DNA of 64,000 nt from assembly GCF_002151125.1 (NCBI RefSeq), contig NZ_MDJZ01000012.1:143937-207936 (forward strand), given 5' to 3'. The stretch comes from Clavibacter michiganensis (GTDB taxonomy: Bacteria > Actinomycetota > Actinomycetes > Actinomycetales > Microbacteriaceae). Of the stretch, positions 25,404 to 34,059 are shown piece by piece. Position numbers and translations under genes: made by a program. Below the pieces are notes generated by a model. That model did not search any database. It was given only the letters and a program-made list of their open reading frames with translations, and had not been told where the DNA came from. Position 1 is the first letter of the stretch; each line of letters begins with the position of its first letter.

Positions 25404-26342
25404 ATGCCTCGCACGCTCGCGCTCGCCGTCGACTTCGGCGGCACCAAGGTCGAGTCGGCGCTCGTGGACGACGCGGGCCGCGTGCTCGAGGGCAGCCGGT
25501 TCCGCGGGCCGACGGGGCAGGAGCGATCCGCCGACGAGCTGCTCGACGCCGTCCTCGGGGTCGCCCGCCGGGCGCTCGACGCCCTTCCCGACGACGCCCG
25601 GCTCATCGGCACGGGCGTCGCGGCCGCCGGCCCCGTCGACGTGGGGCGCGGCCTCGTCTCGCCGCTCAACGTCGCCGCCTGGCGCGGCTTCCCGCTGCGC
25701 GACCGCGTCGCCGAGCTCACGCCCGACGTGCCCACCACCCTCCAGATGGACGGTCTCGCCATCACGCTCGCCGAGCACTGGGTCGGCGCGGGCCGCGGCC
25801 ACGACCACGTGATGGGCATGATCGTCTCCACGGGGATCGGCGGCGGGCTCGTGCTCGGCGGCCGCACCGCCGCGGGATCCACGGGCAACGCGGGCCACAT
25901 CGGCCACGTCGAAGTCGCCGGGTTCGACGACCCGTGCGCGTGCGGCGGCCGGGGCTGCGTCGAGGCCATCGCGTCGGGACCGAGGAGCGTGGCCTGGGCG
26001 CGCGCCCGCGGCTGGACGGGATCCACCGGCGAGGACCTCGCGGACGGCTACCGGACGGGCGACGGGATCGCGGTGCAGGCGGTGCGGCGGGCGGGCCTCG
26101 CGATCGGCCGCGCCATCGCCTCGGCCAGCTCGCTCGTGGACCTCGACGTCGTGGCCATCGGCGGCGGGTTCAGCCGCGTCACGCCCGACCTCTTCGACAT
26201 GATCCGCGAGCCCCTCGCGCTCCGCGAGCAGTTCGGGTTCGTCACCAAGACGCGCGTGGTCCCCTCCGGCCTCTCGGCGGACGGCCCGATCATCGGCGCC
26301 GGCGCCCTCGTCCACCGCCGGGAGATGGTCCCGAGCTTCTGA
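25404..26342 (+). CDS. ROK-family sugar kinase
   Basis: A 312-aa kinase of the glucokinase/fructokinase-like ROK group. The ATP loop is DFGGTK near residue 10, the zinc motif is CACGGRGCVE, and the C-terminal GGGFSRV loop is present. There is no DNA-binding domain. It is the third ROK protein in the window and has no linked sugar genes, so a general glucokinase role is plausible but not proven. AGGA precedes the ATG. A strong bidirectional terminator follows. Confidence 0.87.
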   Translation: MPRTLALAVDFGGTKVESALVDDAGRVLEGSRFRGPTGQERSADELLDAVLGVARRALDALPDDARLIGTGVAAAGPVDVGRGLVSPLNVAAWRGFPLRDRVAELTPDVPTTLQMDGLAITLAEHWVGAGRGHDHVMGMIVSTGIGGGLVLGGRTAAGSTGNAGHIGHVEVAGFDDPCACGGRGCVEAIASGPRSVAWARARGWTGSTGEDLADGYRTGDGIAVQAVRRAGLAIGRAIASASSLVDLDVVAIGGGFSRVTPDLFDMIREPLALREQFGFVTKTRVVPSGLSADGPIIGAGALVHRREMVPSF

Positions 26343-26345
26343 GGC

Positions 26346-26383
26346 GATGCCGGCGCCGACCCCACGGGGCCGGCGCCGGCATC
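26346..26383. terminator. Bidirectional hairpin terminator
   Basis: A perfect 13-bp stem (26346-26358 with 26371-26383) and a 12-nt loop separate the convergent ROK kinase and metallohydrolase genes. Confidence 0.75.
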
Positions 26384-26393
26384 ACGCGGCCTC

Positions 26394-26426
26394 GGCCAGG
26401 ACGGCTCCGCTAGGCCAGGACGGCTC
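26394..26426. repeat. 19-bp direct repeat next to the metallohydrolase stop codon
   Basis: GGCCAGGACGGCTC recurs at 26394-26407 and 26413-26426 with a 19-bp period. A shortened, mutated third copy runs through the stop codon of the minus-strand gene (26429-26431). In that strand each copy carries an in-frame-looking TAG. It looks like slippage at the gene end. Confidence 0.7.
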
Positions 26427-26428
26427 GA

Positions 26429-28030
26429 CTAGGACAGCTCGGCGTAGAGCGGGCTCGTGTAGAACCACAGGTCCTCCCACGGGTCCGCGTCGCCCAGCAC
26501 GTCGATCGCGGGGCCGGCCGGGTCGATCGCCGCACCGAGGAAGCCGGGCTGCTGGCGCTTGCCGTCGGTGCCGCGGAGGCGCACGTAGAAGCGGTCGCCC
26601 GGCACGGCGATCTCCTGCGACAGGCGGTAGCCGCCCGGGATCGCCGTGAGGCTCCCGACGGGGAGCTGCGCGACGACGCGCGTGGCCGGCGCGGTCGTCG
26701 CGTCGCGGTCGGCCGCGGGGCCGTCGATGCGGCCGACGATCACGTCCACGCGCGCGAGCTCGGGCACGAAGCCGGCGCGGTTCGGGCGCGACGCCGTCAT
26801 GATGTCGGCCGTCACCGTGACCTTCCGGTCGCGCTTGCCGATGAGCGTGCCGCCGAGGGGGATCGTGCGGCCCCGCTCGAGGACGAGCCGCGCGTCGATG
26901 GAGTCGACGAGCCCGCCGTGGTCGACCCAGACGCGTCCGGCGCGGATCGCGTCGAGCACGGACGTGTGGTCCTGACGGACGGCGCCCACGTGCGTGCGGC
27001 TGTAGTGGCCCGGCCAGAAGTCGTTCTCGTCGGTGTCGACGCCGCCGCGGTAGACGGGATCCACCATGCGGCCGTCGCGGTCGTAGTCGCTGCCGGGGCC
27101 GACCTCGGTGGTGTCGAGGTAGACGTTGTGGCTGTCGCTCGTGGCCGTGACGATGAAGCGGCGGCCCTCGGCGAGCATGGAGTCCCACACGCCGCCGACC
27201 GTCGCGGTGACCCAGTCGAAGCCGCCCCACGTGCGGTACGACTCGGCCGGGTAGCCGGGGAACGAGTACGCGCTGGCGGCGTTGCCGTAGAGTCCGCGCG
27301 CGCCGACGGTGCTGTGCGGCGCGGGGAGGCCGCCGGCCTGGTGGCCCGGCGCGCCCTCCATGCCGAGGACCACGCGCGGGCCGGCGTCCTGCCAGGCGCG
27401 CAGCTCGTGCGGCGAGTCGATGCCGAGGCGCGAGGGGTGGTTCGGGAGCATCGCGGCGTCCTTCACGCGGCGGGAGGCGACGGCCTGGTCGAGGAAGCGG
27501 ATCCCCTCGAGCGCGAGCGCCTCGTTCGCCGGGGTGCCGTCGCGGGTGCCCTTCACGCGGGCGTCCCAGCGGTCCTCGATCTCCTTCAGCACGCCGATCG
27601 CGTCGCCCTGCGGGTGCACGAAGACGGTCGCGTGCTCCGCGCCGGGGATGTTCCACTCGAGCCCGTGGAAGATCACGATCTCGGAGCCGAACTCCTTCCG
27701 GGCCTCCTCGATGAACGGCACGATCTGGTCGACGCTGCCCTTCGTGGAGTGCGGCGCGTTGCCGTGGTCCGTGAGCACGATCCACTGCACGCCGTTGGCG
27801 ACCGCCTGGCGGATGTGGTCGCGCACGCGGTACTTGCCGTCGTTGCTGAAGAGCGTGTGGACGTGGTGGTCGCCCTCGAGCCAGAGGTAACCGCCGACCT
27901 TGGGCGGGGCGCCGGCCGCGCGGGCGGCGGGGGCGGATCCGAGGGCGGCGATCGCGGCGCCGGCGCCGACGGCCGCGCCCCCCTGCAGCAGGCCCCTGCG
28001 GCTCACCGTCGTGCGTGCGTCGTTCGTCAT
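26429..28030 (-). CDS. Tat-exported PHP-type metallohydrolase (CehA/McbA-like)
   Basis: A 533-aa secreted protein. The twin-arginine signal has R11-R12 (SRRGLLQGG), with cleavage near residue 38. The PHP metal-binding motifs follow: GDHHVHT (H56, H58), LTDHGN, GLEWNIPG and a later SDSHN. These ligands hold a multi-metal centre that hydrolyses phosphoesters or related bonds; CehA/McbA relatives are known as carbaryl hydrolases, but the natural substrate here is unknown. The C-terminal 100 residues form a separate beta-rich domain. The ATG at 28030, with GGAGGA upstream, is preferred over an ATG 17 codons earlier in a basic stretch. Confidence 0.85.
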   Translation of the reverse strand: MTNDARTTVSRRGLLQGGAAVGAGAAIAALGSAPAARAAGAPPKVGGYLWLEGDHHVHTLFSNDGKYRVRDHIRQAVANGVQWIVLTDHGNAPHSTKGSVDQIVPFIEEARKEFGSEIVIFHGLEWNIPGAEHATVFVHPQGDAIGVLKEIEDRWDARVKGTRDGTPANEALALEGIRFLDQAVASRRVKDAAMLPNHPSRLGIDSPHELRAWQDAGPRVVLGMEGAPGHQAGGLPAPHSTVGARGLYGNAASAYSFPGYPAESYRTWGGFDWVTATVGGVWDSMLAEGRRFIVTATSDSHNVYLDTTEVGPGSDYDRDGRMVDPVYRGGVDTDENDFWPGHYSRTHVGAVRQDHTSVLDAIRAGRVWVDHGGLVDSIDARLVLERGRTIPLGGTLIGKRDRKVTVTADIMTASRPNRAGFVPELARVDVIVGRIDGPAADRDATTAPATRVVAQLPVGSLTAIPGGYRLSQEIAVPGDRFYVRLRGTDGKRQQPGFLGAAIDPAGPAIDVLGDADPWEDLWFYTSPLYAELS

Positions 28031-28159
28031 CCGTGTCCTCCGTGTCGCCGTGCGAGTGGATTTCCTACGGTGCCGAATCAAGGCGACGAGCGATGGACGC
28101 CGGATGGACGGCGGGCGCTCGGGAGGTGAACGGGGCGCGGGGGCGCGGATCCGGGGGCG

Positions 28160-29422
28160 TCAGCGCTCGCGCACGGCCTCGCGGGGCGAGCGGTCCCACG
28201 TGTCCTCGAGCATGCGCGGCCGGGCGAGGTAGAAGCCCGCGGCGGACGCGACGGCGACCATGACGAAGAGCATGAGGAGGGGCACGGTCCAGCCGCCGGT
28301 CGCCTCGTGCAGGACGCCGAACATCAGCGGGCCGATCGCGCCGATCGAGTAGCCGATGCCCTGCACGAAGCCGCTGAGCGCGACCACTCCCCCGTGCGTG
28401 CGGGTGCGCAGGTTGATGAGCACGAAGACCAGCGGGAACAGCAGCGGCCCGAGCCCGGCGGCGGCCACCCACAGGAGCGGCGCCGCGGCGGGCGCCACGA
28501 GCAGGCCCACGTAGCCGACGACGAAGAAGAGGACGCCGAGCTGGATCAGGATGCCGACGTTCCGCATCCGGGCGGCGAGCAGCGGCATGACGATCGCCGT
28601 CGGCAGGCCCATGAAGCCGAACACCGCGAGGAGCACGCCGGACTCCACGGCCGTCTGACCGGCGGTCTCCTGCAGCAGCGCGGGCAGCCACGCGAACATG
28701 GCGTAGGCGTTGAAGGAGGAGGCCGACTGGATCCCCACGAGCGCCCACGCGACCGGCGACCGGAACACGCGGCCCGTGACGGCAGCCGGCGCCTCCTCCA
28801 CCTGGTCGAGCGCGGCAGCGGCCGCGCGCTCGCGCCGGGTGTCGCGACGGTGGTTGACCAGCAGCGCCACCCACGGCACGAGCGCGACGACCGCCACGGC
28901 GGCCCACGCCCCGATGGCGACGCGCCAGCCCGCGCCGTCGGCCAGCGGCGCGGCGACGAGCGAGGGCACGCCCGTGCTGATGGACAGCATCACGGTGGTG
29001 AGCGAGGTGAGCGGCCCGATCCGACCGGGGAAGTACTTCTTCACGAGCGGCGGCAGGAGCACGTTGCCGAGGCCCATGCCCGCGAGCGACAGGATCGTGC
29101 CCACGCCGAAGACGACCACCGTGTCGGATCCGGCGCGCAGCAGGTGCCCGACGACCATCGCGACGAGTCCCACCACCACGGTCAGCTCGAGGCCGAGGCG
29201 CCGGGAGATCGCGGGCGCGAGGAGGCCGAACAGCGCGAAGCAGACGGGCGGCAGCGCGCCGAGCACGCCGATGGACACGCTGTCGAGCGGGACGTCGCGG
29301 CCGATCTCGTCGACGATCGGCGAGAAGACCGCGACGGCGGTGCGGAGGTTGAGGGCCACCAGCACGATGCCGACCAGGGCGAGGAGCGCGCCCGCACGGG
29401 GAGCTGCGGGAGTCGTCGTCAC
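28160..29422 (-). CDS. MFS transporter, CynX/NimT-like
   Basis: A 420-aa inner-membrane protein with 12 predicted helices in two halves, split by a charged loop (about 190-220). It resembles the CynX/NimT group of cyanate and nitroimidazole transporters; the substrate is unknown. Two adjacent GTG codons can start it (29425 or 29422). The second has a TAGAAT -10 box exactly 6 nt upstream and is preferred as a leaderless start. It is divergent from the mycothiol-type enzyme gene, 37 bp away. Confidence 0.87.
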   Translation of the reverse strand: MTTTPAAPRAGALLALVGIVLVALNLRTAVAVFSPIVDEIGRDVPLDSVSIGVLGALPPVCFALFGLLAPAISRRLGLELTVVVGLVAMVVGHLLRAGSDTVVVFGVGTILSLAGMGLGNVLLPPLVKKYFPGRIGPLTSLTTVMLSISTGVPSLVAAPLADGAGWRVAIGAWAAVAVVALVPWVALLVNHRRDTRRERAAAAALDQVEEAPAAVTGRVFRSPVAWALVGIQSASSFNAYAMFAWLPALLQETAGQTAVESGVLLAVFGFMGLPTAIVMPLLAARMRNVGILIQLGVLFFVVGYVGLLVAPAAAPLLWVAAAGLGPLLFPLVFVLINLRTRTHGGVVALSGFVQGIGYSIGAIGPLMFGVLHEATGGWTVPLLMLFVMVAVASAAGFYLARPRMLEDTWDRSPREAVRER

Positions 29423-29428
29423 CACCAG

Positions 29429-29434
29429 ATTCTA
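29429..29434 (-). promoter_or_regulatory. -10 box, leaderless promoter of MFS gene
   Basis: The minus strand reads TAGAAT, 6 nt before the GTG at 29422. It is back-to-back with the promoter at 29447-29452. Confidence 0.6.
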
Positions 29435-29446
29435 CGGCGGCCGGAA

Positions 29447-29452
29447 TAGGCT
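29447..29452 (+). promoter_or_regulatory. -10 box, leaderless promoter of mycothiol-type enzyme gene
   Basis: TAGGCT, then 7 nt to the ATG at 29460. Confidence 0.62.
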
Positions 29453-29459
29453 CTCGGCC

Positions 29460-30161
29460 ATGAGCGAGATCTCCCGGCACCTGCCCCTCAGCCAGCGCCC
29501 GACCGAGCCCGAGGCCAAGGTCACGGGCGTCTGGAGCGAGGAGATCGCCGACGTGCTCGACCGCACGGCCGACCTCCTCGCGTCCCTGGACGCCGACGGC
29601 TGGGAGGCCGCGAGCATGTGCGACGGCTGGACCGTGCGCGACGTCGCGGGCCACATCGTCTGGCGCGTCGGCGCGAGCAACGCCGCCATGGTGCGCACGG
29701 CGATCGGATCCATGCGCCGCCGCCCGCACCTCAACCCCATGCACGCGATGGACGACCTGAGCGCCGACGAGGCCGCGCGCTCCCCCGAGGACCTGGTGGC
29801 CGGGATCCGCGCCATCGCGGCCGAGAAGCGCGCCGGGAAGGGCCGCAAGCGCCTCCCCGAGCTGCTCGAGGTGGTCGTCCACGCCTTCGACATCGCGCAC
29901 GCGCTGAAGGCGGACCTGGAACTCGATCACCGCGCGACCGGCGCCGTCGCCGTGGCGCGCGCCGCGATCGCGCCCGCGCAGATCCGGGGCGTGCTGCGGG
30001 CGCGCACGCTGCGCGCGTCGGACGCCGGCTGGAGCGTGGGCCACGGCCCCGCGATCGAGGCGACCGCGTCGACGCTGATCATGTACCTCTTCGGCCGCAC
30101 GCCCCGCCCCCAGGGCGACGCGGCGGCGACGCCGGAGGACAGGTCCGCCGGCGCGGCCTAG
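29460..30161 (+). CDS. Maleylpyruvate isomerase-family, mycothiol-dependent-type enzyme
   Basis: A 233-aa protein with the DinB-like four-helix N-terminal domain of the mycothiol-dependent maleylpyruvate isomerase family. Visible segments are LDRTADLLASL, MCDGWTVRDVAGHIVW with a conserved His, and LPELLEVVVHAFDIAHAL. Two further His residues after the first helix pair would complete the metal site. These enzymes use mycothiol for isomerisation or thiol transfer; the substrate here is unknown. The start has a -10 box 7 nt upstream. Its last 4 bases overlap convergent ribF. Confidence 0.83.
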   Translation: MSEISRHLPLSQRPTEPEAKVTGVWSEEIADVLDRTADLLASLDADGWEAASMCDGWTVRDVAGHIVWRVGASNAAMVRTAIGSMRRRPHLNPMHAMDDLSADEAARSPEDLVAGIRAIAAEKRAGKGRKRLPELLEVVVHAFDIAHALKADLELDHRATGAVAVARAAIAPAQIRGVLRARTLRASDAGWSVGHGPAIEATASTLIMYLFGRTPRPQGDAAATPEDRSAGAA

Positions 30162-31090
30162 GCCCCGAGCACGGCGCGGGTGCGCACCACGTCGTCGGTC
30201 ATCTGCGCGATGAGCGGCTCGCGGCCCTCGTACGCGACCATGCCGCGGATCCGCGCGACGAACACGACCTCGACCTCGTGGTCGTACAGGTCGAGCGTCT
30301 CGTCGAGCACGAACGCCTCGACGACGCGCGGCCGGACGCCCGCGAAGGTCGGGTTGGTGCCGACCGAGATGGCGGACGGGTACGTCCGGTCGCCGTCGCG
30401 CAGCCAGCCGGCGTAGACGCCGTCGGCGGGGATGAGGCCCTCGGCCTCGGGAGACAGGTTCGCCGTGGGGAAGCCCAGCTCGCGGCCGCGCTTCTCGCCG
30501 TGCACGACGAGGCCGCGGACGGCGGGCGCGCGGCCGAGCAGCTCGGCGGCGGCCTCGACGTCGCCGCGGTCCATGAGGTCGCGGATCCACGTGGACGACA
30601 CCTTGCGGCTGCCGTCGGGCATCACGTCGCCCACGACCACCGTGCGGAAGCCGTGGCTCTCGCCGAGCCGCGTGAGCGTGGCGGCGTCGCCCGCGCCCTG
30701 CGCGCCGAAGCGGAAGTCCTCGCCCACGAGCACGACGCGGGCGCGGAGGGCGTCCACCAGCACGGTGCGGACGAACTCCTCGGGGCTCAGCCTCTGGAGC
30801 CGCTCGTCGAACGGGAGCATGAGGGTCGCGTCGACGCCGAGCTCAGCGAGCAGCTCGATCTTCTGCCGGTTGCTGACGAGGCTCTGCGGGCGCGCGGCGG
30901 GCGCGAGGAGCGCGGCCGGATGGCGGTCGAACGTGACGACGGCGGAGGAGAGGCCCTCGTCGGCGGCGATGCCGAGGAGGCCCTGGATGACCGCGCGGTG
31001 CCCCGCGTGCACCCCGTCGAACTTGCCGATGGTGACGGCGCTCGGCCCGAAGCCGCCCGGCACGTCGGCCGGGTCGTGGACGACGAGCAC
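30158..31090 (-). CDS. ribF: Bifunctional riboflavin kinase/FMN adenylyltransferase
   Basis: A 310-aa enzyme that makes FMN and FAD from riboflavin. The N-terminal adenylyltransferase domain has the nucleotidyl-transfer motif GKFDGVHAGH. The C-terminal riboflavin kinase domain has GRELGFPTANL with the catalytic-loop TAN. Length is typical. It starts with GTG two bases after the stop of a membrane protein gene, so the two are co-transcribed. There is no room for an FMN riboswitch directly upstream. It normally follows truB, as it does here with two small membrane genes between. Confidence 0.94.
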   Translation of the reverse strand: MLVVHDPADVPGGFGPSAVTIGKFDGVHAGHRAVIQGLLGIAADEGLSSAVVTFDRHPAALLAPAARPQSLVSNRQKIELLAELGVDATLMLPFDERLQRLSPEEFVRTVLVDALRARVVLVGEDFRFGAQGAGDAATLTRLGESHGFRTVVVGDVMPDGSRKVSSTWIRDLMDRGDVEAAAELLGRAPAVRGLVVHGEKRGRELGFPTANLSPEAEGLIPADGVYAGWLRDGDRTYPSAISVGTNPTFAGVRPRVVEAFVLDETLDLYDHEVEVVFVARIRGMVAYEGREPLIAQMTDDVVRTRAVLGA

Positions 31091-31092
31091 GG

Positions 31093-31554
31093 TCAGCGGT
31101 CCCCGCGCACGGGGCGCTCGTCGACGGCGCTCACGCGCGAGCGGCCGCCGCTACGGAGCCACCAGAGGCCGAGGACCGGCAGCACGAGCGGGATGAACAC
31201 GTAGCCGTAGCCGTAGACCGACCACACGCTGTCGTGCGGGAAGAGCTCGGAGTCGACGAGGCTCAGCGTGCCCACGACGAGCACGCCGACGAGCTCGAAC
31301 GCGATGGTGGCGAACGCGATCCGGTACCAGCGGCGGGCGGCCTCCGGGGTGCGCGCGGGGGCGACGAGCGCCACGGTGGCGACGATGTAGACGACGGCGG
31401 CGAGCGCGGAGAGCGCGTACGCGACCGGTGCCTCGTCGAACTTGGTGAGGATCTGCGTGACCGAGCGGCCCGTCGCGGCGAGGGCCAGCAGCCCGTAGAA
31501 GAAGACCAGGACCCGTCCGAGGCCGGTCATGCGCGAGGTGCGGGAGTCAGTCAT
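31093..31554 (-). CDS. Four-helix membrane protein, unknown function
   Basis: A 153-aa protein with four hydrophobic helices (about 10-30, 43-65, 76-100 and 113-133) and a charged C-terminal tail. The loop before the last helix is aromatic (WSVYGYGYVF). I do not recognise the family, although similar small proteins are common beside ribF in Microbacteriaceae. The ATG at 31554 has AGGTG upstream, with a possible GATAAT -10 near 31565. Confidence 0.7.
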   Translation of the reverse strand: MTDSRTSRMTGLGRVLVFFYGLLALAATGRSVTQILTKFDEAPVAYALSALAAVVYIVATVALVAPARTPEAARRWYRIAFATIAFELVGVLVVGTLSLVDSELFPHDSVWSVYGYGYVFIPLVLPVLGLWWLRSGGRSRVSAVDERPVRGDR

Positions 31555-31591
31555 GGCACCTGCGATTATCCCCTACCCGAGGCAGCGGCGG

Positions 31592-31960
31592 TCACGCGGA
31601 CTGGACGTTCCAGATGACGTCCATGCGGTAGACCATGATCGCGATGGCGAGGCACGAGGCCCCCAGGATCACGGTGCTCCAGCGGGTGCGCTCCACGAGC
31701 GCCCAGAACATGGCGAGCGGCGGGATCAGCAGGCCGCTCAGCAGGTAGGCGTAGTACTCGACGAGGTTCCCCGACGGCGGGTTGCCGACGGCGGGCGCCG
31801 CGATCGCGACCACGAGCTGCGCCACGAGCAGCACCTCGACGAGCGCGGTCGGTCCCATCGTGAGGTCGCTCGGCTTCCGTCCGACGGCGCCGAGCACGAG
31901 GCACAGCACGCCCGCGACGACCGCGACGGAGATTTGCGCGACCGTGAACCACGCGATCAC
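31592..31960 (-). CDS. Four-helix membrane protein coupled to truB
   Basis: A 122-aa membrane protein with about four helices (2-24, 37-58, 71-90 and 96-113). Its GTG start overlaps the truB stop as GTGA, so it is translated after truB. The function is unknown. Sequence content is ordinary for this genome. Confidence 0.7.
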   Translation of the reverse strand: MIAWFTVAQISVAVVAGVLCLVLGAVGRKPSDLTMGPTALVEVLLVAQLVVAIAAPAVGNPPSGNLVEYYAYLLSGLLIPPLAMFWALVERTRWSTVILGASCLAIAIMVYRMDVIWNVQSA

Positions 31961-32916
31961 GAGGCGCCCGCGTCGTCGGCGGGGAAGTTGACGATGGAGG
32001 TGCCCGTGCGTCCGCGGAAGCCGACCAGGCCCACGAGCCGGCCGTCGGGCGCGACCGCGGCGAGCGGATCCTCGGTGGGAGCGTCGTCGGGCGTCGTGAG
32101 CTTCTTGCCGTGGCCGAGGTCGACCGCCTCCTGCTCGGTGAGGTGCAGGACGTCGAACAGGCGCGCGGCGGCGTCGGCCGGCGGGATCAGCCGGTCGGCG
32201 ACGACCATCGCGTCGATCGCCACGGCGTCGTCGACGTGGAACGGGCCGACGCGCGTGCGGCGCAGGGCGGTGAGGTGCCCGCCGACGCCGAGCGCGCGGC
32301 CGAGGTCGCGCGCGAGGGCCCGCACGTACGTGCCGGAGGAGCAGGTGATGCGGACGTCGAGGTCGAGCTGCGCGCCGTCCTCCTCGCCCTCCTCGGCCTC
32401 GACCGCGTCGAAGCGGAGCACGTCGAACGCGGAGACGGTGACCTCGCGCGCGGCGAGCTCGACCTCCTCGCCGGCGCGGACGCGGGCGTAGGCGCGCTTG
32501 CCGTCGACCTTGATGGCGCTGACGGCGCTCGGGACCTGCGAGATCGTGCCGCGGAGGTCGGCGACGGCGCGATCCACGTCGGCGACGGCGAGGTCGCGGA
32601 TCCGCCCGGGCTCGGCGCGCGAGACGACCTCGCCCTCGCGGTCGTCCGTGGTGGTGGCGCGGCCGAGGCGGATGGTCGCCAGGTACTCCTTGTCGAGGCC
32701 CACGAGGTAGGTGAGCAGGCGCGTGGAGCTGTTGACGCCGAGGATCATGAGGCCCGTGGCCATCGGGTCGAGCGTGCCCGCGTGCCCGACCTTGCGGGTG
32801 CCGGCGAGGCGGCGCGTGCGGGCGACGAGGTCGTGGCTGGTCCACTCCCCGCGCTTGTCGATGAGGAGCAGGCCGCTCGCGGTGGAGGGCGCGGCGCGGG
32901 GGGTCGGGGTTTCCAT
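31957..32916 (-). CDS. truB: tRNA pseudouridine-55 synthase
   Basis: A 319-aa enzyme that makes pseudouridine 55 in the T loop of tRNAs. The catalytic Asp is in GHAGTLDPMATGLM. Other family segments are KEYLATIRLG, the RAYARVRAGEEVE region, and CSSGTYVRALARDLG. A C-terminal PUA-like part follows. The ATG at 32916 is chosen from the family N terminus. It belongs to the nusA-infB neighbourhood but is separated from rbfA by three inserted genes. Confidence 0.94.
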   Translation of the reverse strand: METPTPRAAPSTASGLLLIDKRGEWTSHDLVARTRRLAGTRKVGHAGTLDPMATGLMILGVNSSTRLLTYLVGLDKEYLATIRLGRATTTDDREGEVVSRAEPGRIRDLAVADVDRAVADLRGTISQVPSAVSAIKVDGKRAYARVRAGEEVELAAREVTVSAFDVLRFDAVEAEEGEEDGAQLDLDVRITCSSGTYVRALARDLGRALGVGGHLTALRRTRVGPFHVDDAVAIDAMVVADRLIPPADAAARLFDVLHLTEQEAVDLGHGKKLTTPDDAPTEDPLAAVAPDGRLVGLVGFRGRTGTSIVNFPADDAGAS

Positions 32917-32974
32917 GGCCTGACCATCATGCCGTGCCGGGACGCACCCGCGGCTCCCTCGGATCCGCCCGCCG

Positions 32975-32980
32975 TAGGAT
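32975..32980 (+). promoter_or_regulatory. Candidate -10 box of panE-like gene
   Basis: TAGGAT lies 24 bp before the GTG at 33004. An AGGAGG at 32994-32999 gives a normal leadered start. Confidence 0.5.
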
Positions 32981-33003
32981 CGGGAGGGTCGACAGGAGGA
33001 CGC

Positions 33004-33999
33004 GTGCGGATCGGGGTCTTGGGCGCGGGCGCCGTCGGCGGCACCATCGCCGCCCTCCTCGAACGCGCCGGGCACGAGGTTGACGTCACCGCGCGCGGCC
33101 CGCACCTCCGCACCATCCAGGACCGCGGCCTGCGCCTCGCCGGCGGCTACGGCGACCACGTCGCGCGCGTCGCCGCGGCCGAGCGCCTCGGCCGCCCGCC
33201 CGGGCTCGCGATCGTCGCCACCAAGATCGCCGACGCCCGCGACGCCATGACGGAGAACGCCGGCTGGCTCCGCGGGATCCCCGTGCTGGTCGTACAGAAC
33301 GGGCTCTCCGGCCTCACCATGGGCGTCGAGTGCCTCCCGCGATCCCAGGTCGTGGGCGGTCTCGCGCTGGTGGCGGCCTCGCTCACCGAGCCCGGCCTCG
33401 TCACGGTCACGTCGCGCGCGGGCATGCAGGTCGGCACCGCGGACGGGCCGGAGGGCGCCGGGGTCGACGTCGTGCGCGAGGTGCTGGATCCCGTCATGCC
33501 GGTCACCGTCGCCGCCGACTTCCGCGGGGCCCAGTGGACCAAGCTCGTCATCAACGGGATCAACGCCGTGCCCGCGATCACCGGCCTCAGCGTGCAGGCG
33601 GTCATCGCCGAGCCCGTGCTGCGGCGCATCGTCACGCGCACCATGCAGGAGACGGTGCGAACCGGGCTCGCGCACGGCGTGACGTTCGGCACCCTCGGCG
33701 GCCTCACCCACCGCCGGCTCCGCCTGTTCGCGTCGCTGCCGCTCCCCCTCGCGGAGCGCCTGCCCGTCGCGCTCGCCCGGACCATGGGGCAGGTGCCGAA
33801 CCCCGGGTCGACGCTGCAGAGCATCCGCCGCAGCCGCCTCACGGAGGTCGACCACCTCAACGGCGCGGTCTCGGCCATCGCGCCGGGCGTCGGCCAGGAC
33901 GCGCGCGTCAACGCCGCCCTGGTGCAGCTCGTGCACGGCGTGGAGGCGACCGGGCGGCACATCTCCCCCGCGGAGCTGGCCCGGCTCGTCCCGCGCTGA
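33004..33999 (+). CDS. 2-dehydropantoate 2-reductase-like protein
   Basis: A 331-aa protein of the ketopantoate reductase family, which uses NADPH to make pantoate for coenzyme A. The Rossmann motif is GAGAVGG at 7-13. The catalytic lysine is K180 in QWTKLVINGINA, with N184 and a second Asn nearby. The C-terminal helical domain ends with the LTEVDHLNGA motif, including the conserved E and N. Related members act on other 2-ketoacids, so I withhold the symbol panE. GTG start with AGGAGG upstream. Confidence 0.87.
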   Translation: MRIGVLGAGAVGGTIAALLERAGHEVDVTARGPHLRTIQDRGLRLAGGYGDHVARVAAAERLGRPPGLAIVATKIADARDAMTENAGWLRGIPVLVVQNGLSGLTMGVECLPRSQVVGGLALVAASLTEPGLVTVTSRAGMQVGTADGPEGAGVDVVREVLDPVMPVTVAADFRGAQWTKLVINGINAVPAITGLSVQAVIAEPVLRRIVTRTMQETVRTGLAHGVTFGTLGGLTHRRLRLFASLPLPLAERLPVALARTMGQVPNPGSTLQSIRRSRLTEVDHLNGAVSAIAPGVGQDARVNAALVQLVHGVEATGRHISPAELARLVPR

Positions 34000-34000
34000 G

Positions 34001-34028
34001 GTCGCGGGTCGCGGGTCGCGGGTCGCGT
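34001..34028. repeat. Heptamer tandem repeat GTCGCGG
   Basis: Three perfect GTCGCGG units and a fourth ending in T directly follow the panE-like stop codon. It lies between convergent genes; no function is evident. Confidence 0.85.
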
Positions 34029-34059
34029 TCGCGGGCCGCGCTCGCGGCGGGGCCGCCCC

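Noticed and set aside
31091..31092. FMN riboswitch before ribF
   Set aside because: ribF starts two bases after the preceding gene, so there is no leader to hold it.
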